This document shows positions 1 through 9,023 of a stretch of 64,000 nucleotides of DNA, in pieces; position 1 is the first letter of the stretch, and the number at the start of each line of letters is the position of its first letter. Source of the stretch: Tistlia consotensis USBA 355 (GTDB taxonomy: Bacteria > Pseudomonadota > Alphaproteobacteria > Kiloniellales > DSM-21159); NCBI RefSeq assembly GCF_900177295.1, contig NZ_FWZX01000002.1:94124-158123 (forward strand). The letters run 5' to 3'. The position numbers were made by a program, and so were the translations under genes. The notes beneath the pieces were generated by a model, which was given only the letters and a program-made list of their open reading frames with translations, searched no databases and was not told the origin of the DNA.

Positions 1-274
1 GCTCGCCCTCGACCAGCTCGCGCTTGATCTCCAGCCCGACCAGCAGGAAGAAGATCGCCATCAGGCCGTCGTTGATCCAGAGCAGCAGCGGCTTGTGGAT
101 CTCCAGCGCGCCGATCTTGATGGCCACCGGGGTCGAGAGCAGGGAGTCGTAGAGCCAGGAAGCCGGCGAGTTCTGAATCGCCAGAGCCAGTATCGCCGCG
201 CCGATCAGCAGGATGCCGCCCGATGCCTCGAGCTTCGTGAATTCGCGGATCGCCGATACCGCCCGCCTCACCAT
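1..274 (-). CDS. nhaA: Na+/H+ antiporter NhaA, N-terminal part (cut by window edge)
   Basis: This is the first roughly 90 codons of an inner-membrane sodium/proton antiporter that extrudes Na+ in exchange for H+. The visible part has a short cytoplasmic start, a first hydrophobic helix (about residues 14-28) and then the family signature [20 protein letters not shown], which is nearly diagnostic for NhaA. The rest lies outside the window. I start at the ATG at 274. An in-frame GTG at 280 lies closer to the G-rich ribosome-binding stretch and cannot be excluded. A hairpin terminator for the next gene lies just upstream, so nhaA is probably transcribed separately. Confidence 0.9.
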   Translation of the reverse strand, partial: MVRRAVSAIREFTKLEASGGILLIGAAILALAIQNSPASWLYDSLLSTPVAIKIGALEIHKPLLLWINDGLMAIFFLLVGLEIKRELVEGE

Positions 275-344
275 GCTCACTCTTCCCCCTCTGGTCTGGC
301 CCGATGGCGCCTGTCATGTAGGAGACCGGCCGGTCGAGGCAAGC

Positions 345-373
345 AAAAGCGGCCGGCGCGGGCCGCCGGCCGC
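345..373 (-). terminator. Rho-independent terminator after the L-2-hydroxyglutarate oxidase-like gene
   Basis: On the minus strand an 8-bp perfect GC stem (GCGGCCGG/CCGGCCGC, loop of 9) is followed directly by TTTT. It lies 17 bases after the stop codon of the gene ending at 390, and separates that gene from nhaA. Confidence 0.65.
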
Positions 374-389
374 CCGTTTCCGTTCCTTG

Positions 390-1526
390 TCAGGCTGCGG
401 CCGAGGCGCCCTCCGCGAGGCGCTCCAGCACGAGGCCGGCGAGCGCCAGCGAGGCGGTCAGGCCGGGGCTCTCGATACCGTAGAGATTGACCAGCCCGGG
501 CACGCCGTGGCTCGCCGATCCCTGGACCAGGAAGTCGGCGGCCGGCTCGCCGGGGGCCTGCAGCTTCGGGCGCATGCCGGCATAGCCGGGCAGCAGGGCG
601 CCGTCGGGCAGCTCCGGCCAGTAGCGCCGCACGGCGTCGTAGAAGGCCTCGGCGCGGCGCGGGTCGACGTCGTAGTCGTCGGGGCTGTCGACCCACTCGA
701 CGTCGGGGCCGAAGCGCGCCTGGCCGCCCAGGTCGACGGTGACGTGCACGCCGAGGCCGGCCTTCTCCGGCATCGGATAGATCAGCCGGCCGAAGGGCGA
801 GCGCCCGGCCAGGGTGTAGTAGTTGCCCTTGGCGTACCAGGTCCGGGGGATCGTCGCCGCCGGCAGGCCGCTGAGGCTGGCGGCGACCGCGCTGGCGCCC
901 AGGCCGGCCGAGTTGACCACCGTGCGGGCCTCCAGCTCCATCGGCGCGGCGCCGCCGACCTCGAGGCGGATGCCCGCCGCGCCGCCGAGCACCGCGCCGC
1001 CGAGGACCGGCGCGTCGAAGGCCAGCATCGCGCCGGCCGCCTCGGCGTCGCCCTGGTAGGCGAGCATCAGGCCGTGGCTGTCGAGGATTCCGGTCGAGGG
1101 CGAGAACAGCGCGCCGACGCAGCGCACCGCGGGCTCCAGCACCGCGGCCTCCCGCGGCGTCATGTAGGTCAGGTCGTCGACGCCGTTGGCCGCGGCCTTC
1201 TCGCTGAGCTCCTTGAGCCCGGGCAGCTGGCTCTCGTCGGTCGCGACGATCAGCTTGCCGCAGCGCCGGTGCTCGACGCCGTGGCTGGCGCAGTAGGCGT
1301 AGAGCGCCCGCTTGCCCGAGACGCAGGCCCGCGCCTTCAGGCTGCCGGCCGGATAGTAGATGCCGGCGTGGATGACCTCGGAGTTGCGCGAGGAGGTGCC
1401 GGTGCCGATCGCGCCGGCGGCCTCCAGCACGATCACCTCGCGGCCGCTCAGCGCCAGGGCGCGCGCGCAGGCGAGGCCGACCACGCCGGCGCCGATCACC
1501 ACGGCATCGATCTGCTCAACGCTCAT
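390..1526 (-). CDS. FAD-dependent oxidoreductase, L-2-hydroxyglutarate oxidase (LhgO/L2HGDH) family
   Basis: This is a 378-residue DAO-fold flavoprotein. The N-terminal Rossmann motif [15 protein letters not shown] (about residues 10-24) binds FAD. It is followed by the LhgO-type [15 protein letters not shown] block (residues 45-59) and a C-terminal [17 protein letters not shown] segment. Enzymes of this family oxidise L-2-hydroxyglutarate to 2-oxoglutarate, passing electrons to quinone or oxygen. Some members act on other 2-hydroxy or amino acids, so the exact substrate is inferred. It is divergent from a D-2-hydroxyacid (D-lactate type) dehydrogenase, with 167 bp between the starts, so the pair may cover both stereoisomers. 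Length and start fit the family. Confidence 0.85.
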   Translation of the reverse strand: MSVEQIDAVVIGAGVVGLACARALALSGREVIVLEAAGAIGTGTSSRNSEVIHAGIYYPAGSLKARACVSGKRALYAYCASHGVEHRRCGKLIVATDESQLPGLKELSEKAAANGVDDLTYMTPREAAVLEPAVRCVGALFSPSTGILDSHGLMLAYQGDAEAAGAMLAFDAPVLGGAVLGGAAGIRLEVGGAAPMELEARTVVNSAGLGASAVAASLSGLPAATIPRTWYAKGNYYTLAGRSPFGRLIYPMPEKAGLGVHVTVDLGGQARFGPDVEWVDSPDDYDVDPRRAEAFYDAVRRYWPELPDGALLPGYAGMRPKLQAPGEPAADFLVQGSASHGVPGLVNLYGIESPGLTASLALAGLVLERLAEGASAAA

Positions 1527-1693
1527 GGCCTTCTAGCTAGCCGAAGCCGCCCGGGTCGGCAAAGGGCCTTTGCGCGGGCCCGCCCGCCGGCCTTTGCGCT
1601 GGCGCAGGCCCGGCCCATCTCTGCTAGTGTCGCGCAAGGACGACCGTCCCCGGCGCATCGCTGCCGGGGCCCCGCTACAGAGGAAACGCCGCC

Positions 1694-3100
1694 ATGAGCG
1701 CGCAGCCCGCCGCCACTTCGCCCGCCCCCGCCACGCCGCAGGCGCTGATCGACAGCCTGAAGGACCTGCTCGGCGAGCGGCTCTCGACCTCGGCCGCCGT
1801 CCGCGAGCAGCACGGCAAGGACCTGACCTTCCACCAGGGCTTCCCGCCCGACGCCGTCGCCTTCGCGCGCTCGACCGAGGAGGTCCAGGCGATCGTCCAG
1901 CTCTGCGCCAGCCACAAGACGCCGATCGTGCCCTTCGGCACCGGCACCTCGCTGGAGGGCCACATCGCGGCGCTGAAGGGCGGCGTCTGCATCGACCTCT
2001 CGCAGATGAACGCGGTGCTCGAGGTCAACAGCAACGACCTCGACTGCCGGGTCCAGGCCGGCGTCACCCGCAAGCAGCTCAACGAGTACCTGCGCGACAC
2101 CGGGCTGTTCTTCCCGATCGATCCCGGTGCCGACGCCTCGCTGGGCGGCATGACCGCGACCCGGGCCAGCGGCACCAACGCCGTGCGCTACGGCACGATG
2201 CGCGAGAACGTGCTCGGCCTGACCGTGGTCACCGCCGACGGCCGGGTCATCAAGACCGGCGGCCGGGCGCGCAAGTCGGCGGCCGGCTACGACCTGACCC
2301 GCCTGTTCGTCGGCTCCGAGGGCACGCTCGGCGTGATCACCGAGATCCAGCTGAAGCTCTACGGCATCCCCGAGGCGATCTCCGCCGCGGTCTGCTCCTT
2401 CGACACGCTGGAGGGCGCGGTCAACACCGTGATCCTGACCATCCAGTCGGGCATCCCGGTCGCGCGCATCGAGCTGCTCGACGAGGTCCAGATGGGCGCC
2501 GTCAACCGTTATGCGAAGCTCGACTATCCGGACAAGCCGACGCTGTTCTTCGAGTTCCACGGCTCCAAGGCCGGCGTCGAGGAGCAGTCGGAGTCGGTCG
2601 CGGCGATCGCGTCGGAATACGGCGGCTCCAACTTCGCCTGGACGACCCAGCAGGAGGAGCGCAGCAGGCTCTGGCAGGCGCGCCACGACGCCTTCTGGGC
2701 CTGCAAGGGCCTGAAGCCCGGCGCCGAGGGCTGGGCGACCGACGTCTGCGTGCCGATCTCGCGGCTCGCCGAGTGCATCCTGGAGACCAAGAAGGACATC
2801 GCGGCCTCGAACCTGCTGGCGCCGATCGTCGGCCACGTCGGCGACGGCAACTTCCACCTGACCTACCTGATCGACCCGAAGGACCCCGACGAGCTGAAGC
2901 GCGCCGGCGCGCACAACGACCGCATGGTGATGCGCGCCATCGCCATGGGCGGCACCTGCACCGGCGAGCACGGCATCGGCTACGGCAAGATCCCCTTCCT
3001 GCAGGCCGAGCACGGCGAGGCGGTCAGCCTGATGCGCACCATCAAGCAGGCCCTCGACCCCGACAACATCATGAACCCGGGCAAGGTGCTGCCGGCGTAG
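1694..3100 (+). CDS. FAD-linked D-lactate dehydrogenase (cytochrome)/GlcD-type oxidase
   Basis: This 468-residue protein belongs to the FAD_binding_4 plus FAD-oxidase_C family. The PP-loop region FGTGTSLEGHIAAL (about residues 77-90) and SGTNAVRYGTMRENVL bind FAD. The C-terminal half carries GHVGDGNFH and GGTCTGEHGIGYGK, the metal/substrate-binding histidine and glutamate motifs of D-2-hydroxyacid dehydrogenases. It ends with the common LDPDNIMNPGKVL tail. Members oxidise D-lactate, glycolate or D-2-hydroxyglutarate and deliver electrons to the respiratory chain. D-lactate is the most likely substrate but is not proven by sequence. The ATG at 1694 follows the SD-like stretch AGAGGAAA. A GC hairpin follows the stop. 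Confidence 0.88.
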   Translation: MSAQPAATSPAPATPQALIDSLKDLLGERLSTSAAVREQHGKDLTFHQGFPPDAVAFARSTEEVQAIVQLCASHKTPIVPFGTGTSLEGHIAALKGGVCIDLSQMNAVLEVNSNDLDCRVQAGVTRKQLNEYLRDTGLFFPIDPGADASLGGMTATRASGTNAVRYGTMRENVLGLTVVTADGRVIKTGGRARKSAAGYDLTRLFVGSEGTLGVITEIQLKLYGIPEAISAAVCSFDTLEGAVNTVILTIQSGIPVARIELLDEVQMGAVNRYAKLDYPDKPTLFFEFHGSKAGVEEQSESVAAIASEYGGSNFAWTTQQEERSRLWQARHDAFWACKGLKPGAEGWATDVCVPISRLAECILETKKDIAASNLLAPIVGHVGDGNFHLTYLIDPKDPDELKRAGAHNDRMVMRAIAMGGTCTGEHGIGYGKIPFLQAEHGEAVSLMRTIKQALDPDNIMNPGKVLPA

Positions 3101-3103
3101 AAT

Positions 3104-3127
3104 GGGGCGGCCCGGTGGCCGCCCCTT
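3104..3127 (+). terminator. Hairpin terminator after the D-lactate dehydrogenase-like gene
   Basis: A 9-bp perfect stem (GGGGCGGCC/GGCCGCCCC) with a CGGT tetraloop begins four bases after the stop codon. The T-run is only two bases, so termination strength is uncertain. It lies in the short gap before the convergent peroxidase gene. Confidence 0.5.
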
Positions 3128-3158
3128 CCACGTCCGGCCTTCGCCGCCGGCCCCGCCC

Positions 3159-4193
3159 TCAGGGCTGGGGCCTGGGGGTCGAGGCGACGCTGGGCGGCAG
3201 CACCGGGAAGGGAATCTCCGGCTGCCGGCCGGTCAGCGAGTTCAGGAACGCCGTCACCTGATCGATCTCGCCGGGGGTCAGCTGCTCGCCGAGCTGGGCC
3301 GTCCCCATGATCGCGACCGCCTGCTTCAGGTCCCAGGCGTGCCCGCTGTGGAAGTAGGGTGCGGTCAGCGCGATGTTGCGCAGGGTCGGGACCTTGAAGA
3401 CGTAGTCGTCCTCGACCGTCTTGGTGACCTGCAGGCGGCCATGGTCGTCCGGCGGCAGGAACTCCCAGCCCGGCTTCTCGACGACGCCGAAGGGGGCGTA
3501 CATGCCGCCGCCGACGTTGATGCCGTTGTGGCAGCTGGCGCAGCCCTTCTCGATGAACACGGCCAGACCCTGCCTCTGCTGCTCGTCGAGTGCCCCGTCG
3601 TCGCCGGTGAGCCAGCGGTCGAAGGGGGCGTCCGGCGTGATGAGCGTCGCCTCGAAGACGGCGATCGCGCCCTCGATGTTGCCGTAGGTCACCGGGTCGG
3701 CCGCGTCCGGGTAGGCCGCCTTGAAGGCCTCGAGGTAGCCCGGGATGCCCTTCAGCTGGTTGACCGCGTGCTCCTTGGTGATGCCCATCTCGATCGGGTT
3801 GGCGATCGGGCCGCCGGCCTGTTCCTTGAGGTCGGCGGCGCGGCCGTCCCAGAACTGGGCGGTGTTGAAGACGGCATTGAACACGGTCGGCGCGTTGCGG
3901 CCGCCGCGCTGCCAGTTGTGGCCGATCGAGTTCGGCCGGCCGTCGGCGCCGGCCAGGCCGACCAGATGGCAGGAATTGCAGCTGATGTTGTGGGCTTCGG
4001 AGAGCCGCGGCTCGAAGTAGAGCATGCGGCCGAGCTTGAGCTTCTCGGCACTGGCCGGATTGCCCGGCAGGACCGGGGGCGATGCCGGGATCGGCTGGAA
4101 GAGATCCTTCGCCTGGTCCCGCAGGCTGTCGGCCGCGTCGGCCGGAACGACCCCGGCGAGGGTCAGGAAGAACGAGAATGCCAACAAGCGCAT
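3159..4193 (-). CDS. Periplasmic di-heme cytochrome c peroxidase (CcpA/MauG family)
   Basis: This 344-residue exported protein has a Sec signal peptide at residues 1-21 (hydrophobic core, then VPADAA). Two c-type heme sites are visible: CNSCH at residues 72-76 and CASCH at 218-222. The segments FWDGRA, NPIEMG and VPTLRNIALTAPYFHSG are characteristic of bacterial di-heme peroxidases, which reduce H2O2 in the periplasm using cytochrome c or another small donor. Length matches classical CcpA. MauG-type relatives modify proteins instead, but no methylamine dehydrogenase genes lie nearby. A 186-bp gap separates its start from the upstream aminopeptidase gene on the same strand and probably holds its promoter. 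Confidence 0.9.
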   Translation of the reverse strand: MRLLAFSFFLTLAGVVPADAADSLRDQAKDLFQPIPASPPVLPGNPASAEKLKLGRMLYFEPRLSEAHNISCNSCHLVGLAGADGRPNSIGHNWQRGGRNAPTVFNAVFNTAQFWDGRAADLKEQAGGPIANPIEMGITKEHAVNQLKGIPGYLEAFKAAYPDAADPVTYGNIEGAIAVFEATLITPDAPFDRWLTGDDGALDEQQRQGLAVFIEKGCASCHNGINVGGGMYAPFGVVEKPGWEFLPPDDHGRLQVTKTVEDDYVFKVPTLRNIALTAPYFHSGHAWDLKQAVAIMGTAQLGEQLTPGEIDQVTAFLNSLTGRQPEIPFPVLPPSVASTPRPQP

Positions 4194-4379
4194 GACTGGG
4201 GTCTCCCGTTCGGTTGCTGCTCGTGACCCGCCGTTCCCGACGGCACCAGGCCGTCGTCTCGACAGGCGCTGGCCGCCGATCCGGCGGGGCTGCAGGATAC
4301 CCGTCTTATGCTTACGTCAACCTGACATGATGCTCGCATCGGATGCGGCAATAGACCGCATTCCCGACGCTGCCGCTGC

Positions 4380-6182
4380 CTATCCGATCAGCGGCGCCGT
4401 CGCCTGCTCCAGCCAGGCCCGCGCGGCGCCGTCGAGCAAGGGCGACAGGCTCTCGCGCACCCGGGCGTGGTAGGCGTCCAGCCAGGCCGTCTCCTCCGCC
4501 GACAAGAGCGCCGGCTCGACGGCGTGGCGGTCGATCGGGGCCAGGGTCAGGGTCTCGAAGGCGAGCATCGGCTTCTCGTCGCCCGGCCGGGCGTCCTCGA
4601 CCACCGCGACCAGGTTCTCGATGCGGATGCCGTAGGCGCCTTCCTTGTAGTAGCCCGGCTCGTTCGAGACGATCATCCCGGGCCTGAGGGCGACCGAGTT
4701 CGGCACCTTGGAGATGCGCTGCGGGCCTTCGTGGACGCCGAGGTAGCTGCCGACGCCGTGGCCGGTGCCGTGGTCGAAGTCGAGGCCGGCCTGCCAGAGG
4801 TGCATGCGCGCCAGGGCGTCGAGCTGGCTGCCCGTGGTGCCGGCCGGGAAGCGCTGGCGGGCCAGCGCGATGTGGCCCTTGAGCACCCCGGTGAAGCGCC
4901 GGCGCATCTCGTCGGAGACGCTGCCGATCGCGATCGTGCGCGTGACGTCGGTGGTGCCGTCCAGGTACTGCGCGCCGGAATCGACCAGCAGGAACTCGCC
5001 GGGCCGGATCGTCCGGTTGGTCGCCGGGATCGCCCGATAGTGGATCACCGCGCCGTTCGGGCCGCTGCCGGCGATGGTGCTGAAGGACAGGCTGCGGTAG
5101 CGCTCGCCCGCCGCGCGCAGGCCGGCCAGGTGCCCGATCGCGCCCAGCTCGTCGAGCCCGCCTGACGGCGCGGTCTCCTCCAGCCAGTGCAGGAAGCGGC
5201 TGAGCGCCGCGCCGTCGCGCCGATGGGCGGCGCGGGTGCCGTCGAGCTCGACCGGGTTCTTGCAGGCCTTCGGCAGCAGGCAGGGGTCGTCGCCCTCGAC
5301 GATCTCGCTGCCGCCCTCGGCCAGGCGGTCGAAGATCCAGGCGCCGGCGCTGCCCGGATCGGCCAGCACGCGGACCTTGCCGAGCGACTCCAGCGCCTCG
5401 CACAGCTCGTCGGGGCGGCGCAGGATCACGCCGTTGCCGAGCTGCGCCTGCAGCTCGGGGCCGGCGACCTTCTCGGGCGCGACGAACCACTCGACGCGGG
5501 CGTCGTCGCGCAGGATCGCGAAGGACAGGGCCAGCGGCGTCTGGGTGACGTCGCCGCCGCGCACGTTGAGCAGCCAGGCGATCGAGTCCGGCTGGGTCAG
5601 CACGGCCGCGGCCAGCTTCTCGGCCTTCAGGCGGTCGGCCAGCTCGGCGCGCTTCTCGGCAGAGGGGCGGCCGGCGAACGCCAGGGGGTGCGGCACGACC
5701 GGCGCCGCCGGCTCGGCCGGACGGTCGTCCCAGACGGCGTCGACCGGGTTCGTCTCGACCGCGACGGCCTCGCCGCCGGCACGCCGCGCCTCGGCCTGCA
5801 GGCGGCGTGCCTGGCTCTGGCTGTGCAGGCGCGGGTCGTAGCCCAGGCGCTTGCCGGCCAGGTGCTCGGCCAGCCAGGCCGAGAGCGGCTGCTCGGTGAC
5901 GTGGCGCGGCTCGAAGAGGCGGGTGTCGACCTGCTGGCGCGCCTGCAGGGTGTAGCGGCCGTCGACGAAGATCGCCGCGCGGTCGGCCAGCACCGCGGCG
6001 CTGCCGGCCGAGCCGGTGAAGCCAGTCAGCCAGGTCAGGCGCTCGGCCGAGGGCGCGAGCTCCTCGCTCTGGTGCTCGTCGGCGTGGGGCACGAGGAAGC
6101 CGTCGAGGCCGCGGCCGGCGAGCTCGCGGCGCAGCGCGGCCAGGCGCGTGGCGGAGAGGGAGTGCTGGGAGTCGGGGCTCAT
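4380..6182 (-). CDS. Xaa-Pro aminopeptidase (M24B, aminopeptidase P type)
   Basis: This is a 600-residue cytosolic metallopeptidase that removes an N-terminal residue preceding proline. Two creatinase-like N-terminal domains precede the M24 pita-bread domain. The dinuclear metal ligands are visible in LLVDSGAQYLDGTTDVTR (two Asp), GTGHGVGSYLGVHEGP (His), SNEPGYY (Glu) and GIRIENLV (Glu). The long three-domain architecture matches eukaryotic cytosolic APP1 and its alphaproteobacterial homologues. The frame stays open for another 92 codons upstream, but that stretch is Arg/Gly-rich and unlike the family. I therefore start at the ATG at 6182, giving MSPDSQHSLSATRL followed by the normal domain start. 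Confidence 0.9.
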   Translation of the reverse strand: MSPDSQHSLSATRLAALRRELAGRGLDGFLVPHADEHQSEELAPSAERLTWLTGFTGSAGSAAVLADRAAIFVDGRYTLQARQQVDTRLFEPRHVTEQPLSAWLAEHLAGKRLGYDPRLHSQSQARRLQAEARRAGGEAVAVETNPVDAVWDDRPAEPAAPVVPHPLAFAGRPSAEKRAELADRLKAEKLAAAVLTQPDSIAWLLNVRGGDVTQTPLALSFAILRDDARVEWFVAPEKVAGPELQAQLGNGVILRRPDELCEALESLGKVRVLADPGSAGAWIFDRLAEGGSEIVEGDDPCLLPKACKNPVELDGTRAAHRRDGAALSRFLHWLEETAPSGGLDELGAIGHLAGLRAAGERYRSLSFSTIAGSGPNGAVIHYRAIPATNRTIRPGEFLLVDSGAQYLDGTTDVTRTIAIGSVSDEMRRRFTGVLKGHIALARQRFPAGTTGSQLDALARMHLWQAGLDFDHGTGHGVGSYLGVHEGPQRISKVPNSVALRPGMIVSNEPGYYKEGAYGIRIENLVAVVEDARPGDEKPMLAFETLTLAPIDRHAVEPALLSAEETAWLDAYHARVRESLSPLLDGAARAWLEQATAPLIG

Positions 6183-6599
6183 GCACGAAAAGCTATGCGG
6201 CCCCGCCCCGGCCTGCAAGCGGCGCCGGCGGCGGGAGCCGTCCAACGGTCCGGTGGGCCGGAGGCCGCCCGAACGGCCGGGGCAAGATTCCGCTGCGCGG
6301 CGGAGCCGGCCGGTCGCGTCGCGATGCCGTTGCCGGCAGGGCGCGAAACAATCTTTCCGGGAGCCTCGGAAACCGCCTTCGGGCGGGGGGCCGGCAGGTC
6401 TCTCCAGACTGCCCCAGTAGAGCCCGCGGGCCGTTGATTTCCCCTTAATGCGAGGCATGCCGGCCCCGCATTGCTGCAGTGCAAAATGCCCGCTAACGCG
6501 CGGCCCGCCTCGGTTCTATCTCCTTGAGTGAACGCTCGCTCCTATTTCCTGATGGAAGCGAGGACGACCGGAACGAGACCCCACGGAAGGATCGGAAAG
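6183..6599. other. Intergenic region upstream of two divergent genes
   Basis: This is 417 bases between the aminopeptidase P start (minus) and the chosen DUF1127 start (plus). It includes a locally less GC-rich patch around 6430-6500 with an imperfect dyad TTGC-N6-GCAA at 6471-6484. That patch is a reasonable place for divergent promoters, but I cannot name firm -35/-10 boxes. The plus frame is open from 6528, yet I read 6528-6599 as leader because a good ribosome-binding site precedes the ATG at 6600. Confidence 0.4.
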
Positions 6600-7214
6600 A
6601 TGACCCGTCTCATCGACCTCGAGAGCCAGCGCCGCATCGATGCGGCCCTGTCGCTCGACAACATCGACCGGCTGATCATGCGCGCCCGGCGCGAGCAGTC
6701 GAAGCACATGGCCCTGCTGACCCGCAAGGCCGCCGCCGCCGTCGCCAACGCGACCGGCCTCGCGGCGCTGGCCGACGCCATGCGCCGCCACACCGTCTAC
6801 CGCCGGACGGTCGACGAGCTCAGCCAGCTCGACGACGCCGTGCTGGCCGACATCGGCTTGACCCGCTCGGAGATCCGCCGCCGCGCCCTGGAGTGCTCGA
6901 AGGAGTGCGTCCCGGCGCGCGAGACCTGGCTGAGCCGCCTGGGCGCCTGGTACGGCCGCGTCCGCGACGAGCACCGCACGGTGCGCGAGCTGTCGGCCCT
7001 GGACGAGCGCATGCTGCGTGACATCGGCATCGAGCCGGGCAGCATCCGCGGCGCCGCCGAGGGCATGACCAGCCCGAGCCATCCGATGGTCGTCGAGGCC
7101 GTCACGGCACTGCGCGAGGCCGCGGTGATCCTCTTCGCGCCCTTCAAGCAGTCGCGCGAGCTGCCGGCCGGCCAGGTCCAGGCCGAGCCCACGACCGAAA
7201 AGCGGGCCGCCTGA
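6600..7214 (+). CDS. Protein with two tandem DUF1127 (YjiS-like) domains
   Basis: This 204-residue protein contains two copies of the short DUF1127 motif. The first is around residues 57-97 (YRRTVDELSQLDDAVLADIGL then RSEIRRRA). The second is around 110-153 (HRTVRELSALDERMLRDIGI then GSIRGAA). DUF1127 proteins are usually 45-80 residues with a single arginine-rich motif. Small alphaproteobacterial ones have been linked to RNA metabolism and phosphate or carbon responses, but the family's molecular role is poorly defined. The start at 6600 follows GGAAGGATCGGAAAG, a good ribosome-binding site. A strong terminator follows, so it is probably monocistronic. The function of this double-domain form is unknown. 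Confidence 0.8.
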   Translation: MTRLIDLESQRRIDAALSLDNIDRLIMRARREQSKHMALLTRKAAAAVANATGLAALADAMRRHTVYRRTVDELSQLDDAVLADIGLTRSEIRRRALECSKECVPARETWLSRLGAWYGRVRDEHRTVRELSALDERMLRDIGIEPGSIRGAAEGMTSPSHPMVVEAVTALREAAVILFAPFKQSRELPAGQVQAEPTTEKRAA

Positions 7215-7254
7215 CGCGTGAGCGCGGGAACCGAATTGCCAGCCCTGTCCTGAC

Positions 7255-7291
7255 GGGACGAGTCGACCGCGGCTCGTCCCGACTTTTCTTT
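7255..7291 (+). terminator. Rho-independent terminator after the double-DUF1127 gene
   Basis: An 8-bp stem GGGACGAG/CTCGTCCC, extended to 9 bp by a C-G pair, is followed by GAC and TTTTCTTT. It lies 40 bases after the stop codon and ends just before the convergent PAS gene. Confidence 0.75.
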
Positions 7292-7301
7292 GATTGCATT
7301 T

Positions 7302-7847
7302 CTAGGAACTACGGCCGACCCGGCGCAGATCCGGCAGGTCGTAGACCGTGGCCCCCAGGATCACGTCGATCAGCCTGCCGTCCGCCGACAGCGGCAGCAG
7401 CAGCCGCTCGTAGCCGATGTGGCTGCGGTCCAGCCATTCCAGCCGGCCGCGCCGCAGCAGCGGCCGCCCGGTCGCGACCACGCTCGCGTAGTCCGGCCTC
7501 AGCGCCGCCGTGTAGTCCTGGTCGTCGAGCTCCGACAGCCGCGAGCCGGTCAGGTCGCGGCCGTAGACGCGGGCCATCTCCGAGCCGAAGAGCCGGAAGC
7601 GGAAATCGAGCTCCGGTTCGCGGATCACGTCGATCAGGAAGACCTGGCCGAGCAGCCAGACGAAGTCGGCCGGATCGATGTCGGCCCGACGCGGCAGGCC
7701 GGATCCGCCGCGTTCCGCCCAATAGAGCGCGAAGCGCCTGAGCACGGGCGAGGCGATACTTTCCAGGAATTCCGCATCGAGCACGACGACCTGCCCTGAC
7801 GACGTCCTTGCGCCAGCACAACCCGCCTTGCCCGACGACTGCGGCAA
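7302..7847 (-). CDS. PAS domain-containing protein (PAS_5-like)
   Basis: This 181-residue soluble protein resembles the single-domain PAS_5 proteins common in Rhodospirillales and other alphaproteobacteria. The motif-like parts are RFALYWAERGG, LPRRADIDP, FLIDVIREPELDFRFRLFGSEMARVYGRDLTGSRLSEL and a C-terminal beta segment ending VILGATVYD. No output domain, kinase or HTH is present, so it may act as a sensor partner or small-ligand-binding protein. It is followed on the same strand by prmA at a higher coordinate (upstream), with 85 bases between them. No ligand can be predicted. Confidence 0.7.
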   Translation of the reverse strand: MPQSSGKAGCAGARTSSGQVVVLDAEFLESIASPVLRRFALYWAERGGSGLPRRADIDPADFVWLLGQVFLIDVIREPELDFRFRLFGSEMARVYGRDLTGSRLSELDDQDYTAALRPDYASVVATGRPLLRRGRLEWLDRSHIGYERLLLPLSADGRLIDVILGATVYDLPDLRRVGRSS

Positions 7848-7932
7848 GGAAGGATCTTCCCCGAAGGGGAGGACTCAACTATGTGGTGCGGAGACGCCCC
7901 AAGGCAAGCGTGTCACGTGCTCGGCAAGGCCG

Positions 7933-8814
7933 TCAGCGCGCCGACGGCTTCTGCAGCAGCAGCACCGACCATTCGTTGAAGTGGCGCCGCGCCACCAGCT
8001 GGAGGCCGACCGCCCGGTGGCGGGCGAGCACGCGCCGCTCCTGCCGGATCAGCAGGCCCGACAGCACGACCAGGCCACCGGGCGCGAGATGCCGGGCGGT
8101 GTCCAGCGCCAGGCGGCAGAGCGGCCCGGCCAGGATGTTGGCGACGATCAGGTCGTAGGGCGCGGCCGCGCGCAGCCGCGGATGGGCATAGCCGGTCGCG
8201 CCCAGCGTCTCGATCCAGGGCGCGCCGTTGGCGCGGACGTTCCCGGCCGCGACCTCGACGGCCGAGGGGTCGATGTCGGCCGCCAGCACCTGTGCGGCCG
8301 GCCACAGCTTGGCGATCGCCAGGGCCAGGACCGCCGAGCCGCAGCCGAGGTCCAGCGCCCGGCCGACCCGGACGCGCCTGGCCAGTTCGCAGAGCGCGAC
8401 CAAGCAGCCGTAGGTCGTCTCGTGACGGCCGGTGCCGAAGGCGAGGTTGGCGTCGATCAGCAGCGGGATGCTGCCGCCGGGCGGCGGCTCGGTGACGTGG
8501 CTGCCGTGCACCCAGAACCGGCCGGCGCGGATCGGCTGCAGCTCGGCCTGGCTCTCGGCGACCCAGTCGATCTCCGGCAGCAGGCCGAGCTCGAAGTCCG
8601 GCGCCGCGACGCCGGCGGCCAGCGACGCCGCGACGAGCCGTGCCGTGACCCAGGCCCGGTCCGGCTCGTCGCCGAAGTACCAGGTCATGCGCACCCGGCC
8701 GTCGGCATCGGGCAGGTCGGTGGCCAGCGCGCCCTCGAGGGCGGCGAGCGCGGACTCGAGGATCTCGGCGGCGGCGGCGGGAGCCTTCAGGCTCAGTCGG
8801 TAGATCGCGGACAT
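7933..8814 (-). CDS. prmA: Ribosomal protein L11 methyltransferase PrmA
   Basis: This 293-residue SAM-dependent methyltransferase trimethylates ribosomal protein L11. An N-terminal substrate-recognition domain (about residues 1-110) precedes a class I Rossmann fold. The family signature FGTGRHETTYGCL (around 146-158) is followed by motif I LDLGCGSAVLALAIAK, the acidic VLAADIDPSAVEVA loop, and the catalytic NILAGPL motif (the NPPY equivalent). PrmA normally shows exactly the FGTGxHxTT and NILA motifs, so this is confident. The ATG at 8814 gives a normal N-terminus. Confidence 0.93.
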   Translation of the reverse strand: MSAIYRLSLKAPAAAAEILESALAALEGALATDLPDADGRVRMTWYFGDEPDRAWVTARLVAASLAAGVAAPDFELGLLPEIDWVAESQAELQPIRAGRFWVHGSHVTEPPPGGSIPLLIDANLAFGTGRHETTYGCLVALCELARRVRVGRALDLGCGSAVLALAIAKLWPAAQVLAADIDPSAVEVAAGNVRANGAPWIETLGATGYAHPRLRAAAPYDLIVANILAGPLCRLALDTARHLAPGGLVVLSGLLIRQERRVLARHRAVGLQLVARRHFNEWSVLLLQKPSAR

Positions 8815-9023
8815 GGCGCCTGCCTCTGGACGAGGCCGGTGCCGCGGTCAAGGTGCTTCGCGTCACGGACCCGCGGTCCGGGGCGTCCAGGCAGGGACGA
8901 CTGCTACCGACCCTGGCAGTGTTTCCGGGGGCGTGCTACCTTCGTCTGCAGCGTGGCGCTGCCGGCTTTCCGGCGACGGCGAACGGCCCGAGGGCCCATG
9001 TCGCCGTTCTTGGGAGTATCGCG

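Noticed and set aside
1523-3013. Long open frame on the minus strand, antisense to the D-lactate-dehydrogenase-like gene
   Set aside because: High GC keeps other frames open. The product is low-complexity, lacks any motif, and the opposite strand encodes a complete well-known enzyme.
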